From the NCBI GenBank assembly GCA_047975785.1, contig JBKEEC010000295.1, positions 1 to 13,402 on the forward strand: DNA of 13,402 nucleotides, written 5' to 3'. The notes below the pieces were generated by a model that searched no databases, was not told where the DNA came from, and saw nothing but the letters and a program-made list of their open reading frames with translations. Origin of the DNA: JACXVD01 sp047975785. Lineage in GTDB: Bacteria; Pseudomonadota; Alphaproteobacteria; Sphingomonadales; Sphingomonadaceae. A program made the position numbers and the translations under genes. Positions within the stretch are counted from its first letter, which is position 1. Each line of letters starts with the position of its first letter. This document shows positions 8,618 through 13,402 of the stretch, one piece after another.

Positions 8618-8883
8618 TGGAGTGGACATCCGTTCTTGCTATATACGCCCTGTTCTGGGTTATGTGCGCGTTTCTACTGCTGCCTTTTGGTGTCAAGACC
8701 CATGAAGAGCTGGGGGTTGAGAAAACACCTGGCCAGGCGGATAGTGCACCGGGTAATTTTCGTCCCTGGCGTATTGTGCTTCTGGCAACTGTTCTCGCAG
8801 GGGGCGCTACAGCGCTTTATGTAGCCAATTATATCCATGGATGGATCACTGTTTCGGATCTCGATCTACTGAATAATTCCTGA
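8617..8883 (+). CDS. DUF1467 family small membrane protein
   Basis: This is an 88-residue protein with two membrane helices (about 5-22 and 51-71). Between them is the motif LPFGVKTHEELG, followed by PGQADSAPGNFRPWR, which I recognise as the hallmark of the alphaproteobacterial DUF1467 family. No biochemical function is known to me. The ATG overlaps the rnj stop (TGATG), so the two genes are almost certainly translated together, and the family is commonly found beside rnj in sphingomonads. In that order proS normally comes next; here it does not. The frame is open upstream inside rnj, but ATG 8617 gives the normal N-terminus. Confidence 0.88.
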   Translation: MEWTSVLAIYALFWVMCAFLLLPFGVKTHEELGVEKTPGQADSAPGNFRPWRIVLLATVLAGGATALYVANYIHGWITVSDLDLLNNS

Positions 8884-8884
8884 G

Positions 8885-9025
8885 CCTGAATATCACCGGG
8901 GAACACTGCGGCAGAACGGCATGGCGGTGGACAGCTGGCGGCCGATATGCAAAACCTGTAGCCGGAGAAGAGCTGGGCGGACATATATATTGTGCCGGTG
9001 CAGTTAATTTCTCCCGGTGTTCAGG
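8885..9025 (+). repeat. Nested imperfect inverted repeat (possible structured leader RNA or small palindromic element)
   Basis: This element fills most of the 185-base gap after DUF1467. Complementary blocks are all nested: CCTGAA 8885-8890 with TTCAGG 9020-9025; CACCGGG 8894-8900 with CCCGGTG 9013-9019; GAA 8901-8903 with TTC 9009-9011; ACTGC 8905-8909 with GCAGT 9000-9004; CGGCA 8917-8921 with TGCCG 8993-8997; CAGCT 8932-8936 with AGCTG 8971-8975; CGGC 8939-8942 with GCCG 8961-8964. This folds into one long rod with internal loops, on RNA or as a DNA cruciform. It ends 43 bases before the permease start. It could be a 5' leader, a free small RNA or a MITE-like insertion; the sequence does not decide. 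A 28-codon ORF lies inside (8921-9007). Confidence 0.45.
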
Positions 9026-9050
9026 GTCCGGCGGCTTTTGAGAGCAAAGC

Positions 9051-9055
9051 AGGAG
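9051..9055 (+). promoter_or_regulatory. Probable ribosome-binding site of the SLC13 permease
   Basis: AGGAG lies 13 bases before ATG 9069, somewhat longer spacing than usual. It is only 1 base before TTG 9057, too close to serve it, and 22 bases from the next ATG at 9078. ATG 9069 is therefore the best of three in-frame starts, but the choice is not certain. Confidence 0.5.
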
Positions 9056-9068
9056 ATTGTGCGACTTC

Positions 9069-10874
9069 ATGCCCGGAATGCCCTCCTATCATGCTATTGC
9101 GGCAATGCTCGTGACGCTTGGCATGTTTATCGCTTTTGCCCGTGGACGGATGCCGGTTGAGATTGTCTCCCTGCTGACGATAGCGGTTATTGCCGTGGGG
9201 CTGTATTTTTTTCCCCTTCCCGGAACCGCGCCGACAGATGGTTTGCAATTGGCTTTTTCCGGCTTTGGTCATTACGCTCTGATCACGATTTGCGCCTTGA
9301 TGATCATGGGGCGGGGGCTGGTCGTGACAGGTGCGCTGGAACCTGCAGCGCGCGCGCTTGAACAGGTGTGGAAAATCAATATTCAACTGGGCCTGCTCGT
9401 ATCCCTGCTGCTGGCATTTTTTCTTTCCATGTTCGTAAATGATACGCCGGTTCTTGTGCTCCTCCTGCCAATTTTCGTGCAATTGGCCGCGCGCGGGGCA
9501 ATGCCTGCATCCAAAACCCTGATGCCTCTTAATGCCGCTGTGCTGATAGGCGGGATGTCAACCACAATTGGCACATCCACCAATCTTCTGGTCGTGTCCA
9601 TTGCGACGGATCTTGGTATGCCACATATGAATGTTTTTCATTACGCTCCGATTGTGGCCATGGCTGCCGTGGTGGCATTGCCATATCTGTGGCTGGTCAT
9701 GCCCCGACTTCTGGGTGATAATAGCGTAACCGACACCGGTGATAAACGCCGGTTTCATGCACGACTGCGCCTTGGGCCGGATTCAATTCTGAATGGCAAG
9801 GAACTGGCTGCTGTCTTGCCGCGCCTGCCTGCGGATCTGGATTTTCTTGACGCGCCGGATCGGCCATTTGTGTCGCAGGACAGGGTGCGTATCGCCGGAA
9901 CACATGATGCGCTGGAAGACGCTGTGCGTACTCTTAAAGGGGAGATCGCACCGGGCTGGGTAATTGACCGCATCCGGCGGCGTGCATCTGAAGGTGGACG
10001 CGATATTCTGGTTGTCGAGATGGCGGTTACAGCGGATTCACGCCTGATTGGCCGGACACTGGCAACCTCCGGTGTGGCCGATCTTTATGGGGTGGCTGTG
10101 CTGGGTATCCACCGGCCAGAAAAGATAATCGGAGAACGTGACCAGTACAGCGATGGCGGAGATATCCGGATTACAGAAGGAGATGTTCTTCTGGTTATGG
10201 GTGTTCGGCCAGATCTTTCCAGTTTCTCACGCAATGATAGCCTGTTGCAACTTGATGGAGTCAAGGAATTACCGCGTCGGTCGAAGGCGGTTCTGGCGCT
10301 GATCATCATGGGAGGATCGATCGGACTGGCATCCTTTGGTCTGGTGCCCATTGCCATTTCGGCACTGATTGGTGCAATCCTGATGTTTGTGACCGGATGT
10401 GTGAAGTTTGATCGCGTTGGGCGTGCATTGTCAGCCAAAGTCATTGTGCTGGTCGCTGCGAGTATTGCCGTTGGACGGATCATTCTGGATAGCGGTGCGG
10501 CAGAATGGCTGGGCGTGGTGCTGGCTGCGGGGTTACAGTTTTTGCCGCCGGCAGTCATTCTTGCCACTATCATGCTGTTTGTAACCGTTCTCACCAATTT
10601 TGCTTCCAATGCCTCGGCTGCGACAGTGGGGACACCGATTGCCTTTAACATTGCCTCGCAACTTGACCTTCCGCCTGAGCCCCTGATTCTGGCTGTGCTG
10701 TTTGGTTGTAATTTGTGCTATGCCACGCCCATTGCCTATCAGACGAATATGCTGATTATGGCAGAAGGAAACTACCAGTTTCGTGATTACATGCGATCAG
10801 GCGTGCCACTGGTTTTATTGATGGTCACAACCTTGTCATTGCTGTTGGTTGTAACTTACGGGATTGATCTGTAG
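9069..10874 (+). CDS. SLC13 (DASS) family permease with RCK_C/TrkA_C-like insert
   Basis: This is a 601-residue inner-membrane anion permease of the divalent anion:sodium symporter superfamily. The N-terminal transport half carries VNDTPVLVLLLP (123-134) and TTIGTSTNLLV (165-175); the C-terminal half carries SNASAATVGTPIAF (513-526) and CYATPIAYQTNMLIMAEGNY (550-569). These are the paired substrate- and cation-binding hairpins of the fold. Between them, about 225-400, is a soluble region with two RCK_C/TrkA_C-like segments, the first degenerate and the second clear around 310-395 (VVEMAVTADSRLIGRTL, then GDVLLVMG). Members with this insert include sulfate transporters of the SAC1/SLT type, but others move dicarboxylates, so the substrate is unresolved. 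It occupies the place where proS is expected. Confidence 0.9.
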   Translation: MPGMPSYHAIAAMLVTLGMFIAFARGRMPVEIVSLLTIAVIAVGLYFFPLPGTAPTDGLQLAFSGFGHYALITICALMIMGRGLVVTGALEPAARALEQVWKINIQLGLLVSLLLAFFLSMFVNDTPVLVLLLPIFVQLAARGAMPASKTLMPLNAAVLIGGMSTTIGTSTNLLVVSIATDLGMPHMNVFHYAPIVAMAAVVALPYLWLVMPRLLGDNSVTDTGDKRRFHARLRLGPDSILNGKELAAVLPRLPADLDFLDAPDRPFVSQDRVRIAGTHDALEDAVRTLKGEIAPGWVIDRIRRRASEGGRDILVVEMAVTADSRLIGRTLATSGVADLYGVAVLGIHRPEKIIGERDQYSDGGDIRITEGDVLLVMGVRPDLSSFSRNDSLLQLDGVKELPRRSKAVLALIIMGGSIGLASFGLVPIAISALIGAILMFVTGCVKFDRVGRALSAKVIVLVAASIAVGRIILDSGAAEWLGVVLAAGLQFLPPAVILATIMLFVTVLTNFASNASAATVGTPIAFNIASQLDLPPEPLILAVLFGCNLCYATPIAYQTNMLIMAEGNYQFRDYMRSGVPLVLLMVTTLSLLLVVTYGIDL

Positions 10875-10908
10875 CTCCGGTATTTTGATAAAAGCGGGGG
10901 GTAATATA

Positions 10909-12255
10909 ATGAGAATAGATAAAAAAATATCTCTTTCACTGGCTGCGCTGGTTGTGGCCAGCCTGTCTGGGGCCAGCTCCGCCATGGCAGATAGTCTGCA
11001 TGATAGCGTCATGGCCAAAATGCCTGACCTGATGAACATGTACCGGGATTTGCACGCACATCCGGAATTGAGTTTTCAGGAAATCCAGACCGCTAAAAAG
11101 CTGGCTAACCGGGTGCGCAAGCTTGGTTATGAAGTGACTGAAGGCGTGGGCAAGACAGGCGTTGTTGCTGTTATGCGCAATGGCGAAGGCCCTACCGTTC
11201 TGATCCGGGCTGATATGGATGGCCTGCCTGTCAAGGAGCAAACCGGATTACCCTTTGCATCGCAGGAAACAGGCGTTCCCGCATCAGGCGTTGAAGGCGG
11301 CATTATGCATGCGTGCGGACATGATACGCATATGTCCGCATGGCTTGGAACGGCGGAGTATCTGGCTGAAAACAAGACCCAATGGCAAGGAACGGTGGTG
11401 ATGATCCTGCAGCCGGCAGAGGAACTGGGTGAAGGGGCGCTCGCCATGCTGAATGATGGCCTCTATTCCCGTTTTCCCAAACCGGATTATTTGCTCGCTT
11501 TTCATGATGCTGCGCAGATGCCTGCCGGAATGATCGGCTATTCTTCGGGCTATGCGCTGGCCAATGTTGACAGTGTGGATATTGTGGTGCGTGGCGTGGG
11601 TGGGCACGGCGCATATCCACAAACGACCAAAGATCCGATTGTGCTTGCGTCATCCATTGTTGAGAAGCTGCAAACGCTTGTCAGTCGGGAAAGCAACCCT
11701 CTTGACCCTGCTGTTGTAACTGTCGGCAGCTTTCATGCAGGCGCCAAGCATAATATCATTCCCGATGAAGCCCGTCTGCAACTGACGGTCAGAAGCTATT
11801 CCGATGAATCGCGCAAGCTTCTGCTGGATGGTATTGCCCGTATCGCCCGCGGCGAAGCCATAGCTGCCGGAATCCCGGATTCCCTGATGCCTGAGGTCAC
11901 GGTTGAGGATAATTACACGCCCTCAACCTTCAATACGCCTGATTTTACCAATGCGGTCATGGGCAAGCTGCGTCAGCGATTTGGGGAGCAGCGTGTGCTT
12001 GAAGTGCCTTCTGTCATGGGAGGGGAAGACTTCGGTCAGTTCCATCGTGCTGCGCCGGACAGCACAGAATCACTTATTTTCTGGGTTGGTGGCGTTCCTC
12101 AGGCGGATTGGGACAAGGCGCAGGCCGGGCAAAAAGAGCTTCCTTCTCTTCACAGCCCTTTCTGGGCACCGGATGCGGAAAAGGTGATTGCGACTGCAAC
12201 TGAAGCATTAAGCGCGGCTACGGTAGACCTGCTTGCACCACCAAAAGATGGGTAG
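10909..12255 (+). CDS. Secreted M20-family amidohydrolase (M20D-like)
   Basis: This is a zinc-dependent amidohydrolase of the hippurate/N-acyl-amino-acid hydrolase type, which splits an amide to an amino acid and a carboxylate. Residues 1-27 are a signal peptide: a basic start (MRIDKK), a hydrophobic core and an AMA cleavage site before Asp28. Metal ligands are Cys136 and His138 in HACGHD, the glutamates of PAEE at 169-172, His199 in AFHD, and His415 in LHSPFWAPD. GVGGHGAYP (229-237) belongs to the lid domain and GGEDFGQF begins at 371. The 448-residue length suits a periplasmic member. A G6 run at 10896-10901 gives a ribosome-binding site 7 bases before the ATG. The 34-base gap suggests co-transcription with the permease. 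The natural substrate is unknown. Confidence 0.92.
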   Translation: MRIDKKISLSLAALVVASLSGASSAMADSLHDSVMAKMPDLMNMYRDLHAHPELSFQEIQTAKKLANRVRKLGYEVTEGVGKTGVVAVMRNGEGPTVLIRADMDGLPVKEQTGLPFASQETGVPASGVEGGIMHACGHDTHMSAWLGTAEYLAENKTQWQGTVVMILQPAEELGEGALAMLNDGLYSRFPKPDYLLAFHDAAQMPAGMIGYSSGYALANVDSVDIVVRGVGGHGAYPQTTKDPIVLASSIVEKLQTLVSRESNPLDPAVVTVGSFHAGAKHNIIPDEARLQLTVRSYSDESRKLLLDGIARIARGEAIAAGIPDSLMPEVTVEDNYTPSTFNTPDFTNAVMGKLRQRFGEQRVLEVPSVMGGEDFGQFHRAAPDSTESLIFWVGGVPQADWDKAQAGQKELPSLHSPFWAPDAEKVIATATEALSAATVDLLAPPKDG

Positions 12256-12290
12256 CCTGTCGCACATCATGATAGCATGATATGCGCAGG
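12256..12290 (+). promoter_or_regulatory. Stable hairpin between the amidohydrolase gene and xerD
   Basis: Starting right after the amidohydrolase TAG, CCTG 12256-12259 pairs with CAGG 12287-12290, CGCA 12261-12264 with TGCG 12283-12286, and ATCATG 12266-12271 with CATGAT 12276-12281. The loop is ATAG, with one bulged T and one C/A mismatch: 14 base pairs in 35 bases. No T tract follows, so it is not a standard intrinsic terminator. It ends 2 bases before the xerD ATG and covers the only ribosome-binding-like bases (AGGG 12288-12291). It may therefore protect the upstream mRNA 3' end or limit XerD synthesis. The pairing is read directly; the role is inferred. Confidence 0.6.
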
Positions 12291-12292
12291 GA

Positions 12293-13261
12293 ATGATAAA
12301 AGCAGCAGTGACAGAGGATTTTCTGGCCATGCTGGCTGCCGAGCGCGGTGCAGCCGGCAATACTCTGGCAGCCTATCGTCGCGATCTTGAAGGCGCCCAG
12401 GCTATTATTGGTGATCTGACGCAGGCGGATCGGGGTGCACTTCAGTCCCTGATGCAGGAATGGTCTGCTCTGGCACCGTCAAGTGTTGCGCGTAAAACTT
12501 CTGTTTTACGCCAGTTTTACGGCTTTCTGATGGATGAAGGCTATCGCAATGATGACCCATCTTCTGGTATGGCGCGGCCACAAACCCGGCGACCTCTCCC
12601 GAAAATCCTGAACCATAACCAGGTAGAGGCATTGTTTCAGCAGGCCGAGAATGAGGCGTCGCAAGATCACCCTGCAGCAATACGGATGCTGACATTTCTC
12701 GAACTGCTATATGGCTCAGGCCTGCGGGCCACTGAGCTGGTATCCTTGCCGTTGGCATCGGTTCCTCGTGATGCTCCTTTTCTGACATTAAAGGGAAAAG
12801 GAGGGCAGGTGCGGATGGTCCCTGTCAGTGGTCGCGCATCTCAGGCCCTGCAACGCTGGCTTGCCCTGAGACCCGATAATGGCCCGTTTCTTTTTCCGTC
12901 CCGTGGCAAGCATATCAGCCGTATCAGACTGTTTCAGCTGGTAAAGGAGCTGGCGATACGTGCGGGCCTGCCTCCTGAAAAGGTCAGTCCGCATGTGCTG
13001 CGCCACGCCTTTGCCACGCATTTGCTGGAAGGCGGTGCGGATTTACGACAATTGCAGATGCTTCTGGGTCATGCGGATATTGCCACTACGCAAATATATA
13101 CGCATGTTGACAGCGCCCGTCTGGTCGCACTGGTGAATGAAAGGCACCCCTTGGCGGAAAGGGCATTATCAAACAGGGCTTTTTCCCGGCCAGCAAGCGT
13201 CCGGCCGGACGCAAGCTCTCTTGTCGAGCGGGAAAAGTCCGACTACAGCGACGGGGCATAA
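12293..13261 (+). CDS. xerD: Tyrosine recombinase XerD
   Basis: XerD, with XerC, resolves chromosome dimers at the dif site under FtsK control. The N-terminal SAM-like DNA-binding domain (about 5-90) shows FLAMLAAERGAAGNTLAAYRRDL. The catalytic residues are all present: Arg145 in GSGLRATEL, Lys169 in KGKGGQVR, His234 and Arg237 in HVLRHAFATHLL, His260 in LLGHADI and the nucleophile Tyr269. XerD rather than XerC is inferred from accA lying next, a common alphaproteobacterial arrangement. The ATG at 12293 has no well-spaced ribosome-binding site; GTG 12308 is an alternative. After HPLA (residue 288), where most family members end, a polar tail of about 34 residues continues, part of it encoded by a palindromic stretch. 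Confidence 0.93.
   Translation: MIKAAVTEDFLAMLAAERGAAGNTLAAYRRDLEGAQAIIGDLTQADRGALQSLMQEWSALAPSSVARKTSVLRQFYGFLMDEGYRNDDPSSGMARPQTRRPLPKILNHNQVEALFQQAENEASQDHPAAIRMLTFLELLYGSGLRATELVSLPLASVPRDAPFLTLKGKGGQVRMVPVSGRASQALQRWLALRPDNGPFLFPSRGKHISRIRLFQLVKELAIRAGLPPEKVSPHVLRHAFATHLLEGGADLRQLQMLLGHADIATTQIYTHVDSARLVALVNERHPLAERALSNRAFSRPASVRPDASSLVEREKSDYSDGA
13181..13236 (+). repeat. Palindromic stretch inside the 3' end of xerD
   Basis: GCGTCCGG 13197-13204 is followed directly by its reverse complement CCGGACGC 13205-13212, giving a perfect 16-base palindrome. It is enclosed by outer arms TTTTCCCG 13181-13188 and CGGGAAAA 13229-13236. The stretch encodes residues 297-315 of XerD, beyond the catalytic core. 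It could be an inserted palindromic element that became coding, or an mRNA-level structure. No T tract follows it. Confidence 0.5.
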
Positions 13262-13298
13262 TGCTGAATCAATCTCGCTGCTTCAGTTCCTTGTTGAC

Positions 13299-13343
13299 GC
13301 ATCGCATTTTCGAAAAAACGGTTTCCACATTTTCGCGCGGTGC
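13299..13343 (+). repeat. Imperfect inverted repeat in the xerD-accA gap
   Basis: GCATCGC 13299-13305 pairs with GCGGTGC 13337-13343 (one G-T wobble), and CGAAAA 13311-13316 pairs with TTTTCG 13330-13335 across a 13-base loop. CATTTTCG also occurs twice as a direct repeat (13305-13312 and 13328-13335). The pattern, with an ACGGTTTCCAC core, resembles small palindromic repeats that I recall as frequent between genes in many alphaproteobacteria. That resemblance is from memory and untested. The rest of the 97-base gap holds a TTGACG hexamer at 13294-13299 without a convincing -10 element. Confidence 0.4.
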
Positions 13344-13358
13344 TCAGGCGGAGACCCA

Positions 13359-13402
13359 ATGACATCCTATCTTGAATTTGAAAAACCGGTTGCCGAACTT
13401 GA
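13359..13402 (+). CDS. accA: Acetyl-CoA carboxylase carboxyltransferase subunit alpha, N-terminal start (partial)
   Basis: Only the first 14 codons are in the window. The product begins MTSYLEFEKPVAEL, which matches the characteristic AccA N-terminus (a YLxFEKPxAEL pattern before the first coiled helix). AccA forms the carboxyltransferase of acetyl-CoA carboxylase with AccD, making malonyl-CoA for fatty acid synthesis. The position directly after xerD supports the call. The biotin carrier of the same complex is the expected substrate of the ligase encoded at 5420-6175, although the two genes are 7 kb apart. The ATG has only a weak GGCGGAG ribosome-binding site 7 bases upstream. Confidence 0.85.
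   Translation, partial: MTSYLEFEKPVAEL

Noticed and set aside
8984..8990. TATATAT as a -10 promoter element for the permease gene
   Set aside because: No matching -35 hexamer lies 16-18 bases upstream, and the bases fall in an internal loop of the inverted repeat. It is possible but not supported.
9026..9040. GC-rich bases followed by four Ts as a terminator after DUF1467
   Set aside because: The CCGGCGGCTTTTG stretch has no adjacent complementary arm forming a compact stem, and the T run is too short.
8884..9068. Known riboswitch classes (cobalamin, SAM, glycine) in the permease leader
   Set aside because: I looked for their conserved core boxes on both strands and saw none complete. The element is described only as a structured repeat.
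1..13402. CRISPR arrays, tRNA genes, transposases or prophage genes
   Set aside because: No regularly spaced repeats, no cloverleaf with a T-loop, and no transposase or phage motifs were seen on either strand. XerD has the chromosomal housekeeping context, so it was not called a mobile-element integrase.

Overview
The window is a gene-dense, entirely plus-strand stretch of an alphaproteobacterial chromosome, most likely from the Sphingomonadales or a close relative. Three things point there: the gene order nuoJ-K-L-M-N, birA, coaX, rnj (RNase J), DUF1467; the near-textbook alphaproteobacterial Nuo membrane-subunit sequences; and xerD directly before accA at the right edge. G+C looks moderate, which would be low for that order. 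The taxonomic call rests on remembered synteny and motifs, not on a search.

Positions 1-5427 hold the membrane-arm end of the NADH:quinone oxidoreductase (complex I) operon: the last codons of nuoJ, then complete nuoK, nuoL, nuoM and nuoN, joined by ATGA/TAATG overlaps or gaps of a few bases. Positions 5420-8883 continue in the same direction without a promoter-sized gap: biotin-protein ligase (birA, catalytic part only, TTG start overlapping nuoN), type III pantothenate kinase (coaX), RNase J (rnj) and a small two-helix DUF1467 membrane protein. Together these look like one long transcription unit joining respiration, biotin and CoA cofactor supply, and RNA turnover.

At 8884 the usual order breaks. 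In the sphingomonads I remember, proS follows DUF1467. Here there is a 185-base gap holding a long, nested imperfect inverted repeat (8885-9025), and then two accessory genes: an SLC13-type permease with central RCK_C/TrkA_C-like segments, and a secreted M20-family amidohydrolase. They are only 34 bases apart and plausibly form a periplasmic hydrolysis and uptake pair. A 14-bp-stem hairpin (12256-12290) separates this pair from xerD, whose start codon lies just after the hairpin. The tail of xerD contains a perfect 16-base palindrome, and another imperfect inverted repeat lies between xerD and the start of accA, which runs off the window.

I found no tRNA, rRNA, CRISPR array, insertion sequence or phage gene. 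The items most worth follow-up are the structured 8885-9025 element with a Cys-rich 28-codon ORF inside it, the G8 slippery run where nuoM meets nuoN (a -1 slip would fuse the two subunits in frame), and the hairpin over the xerD translation start.
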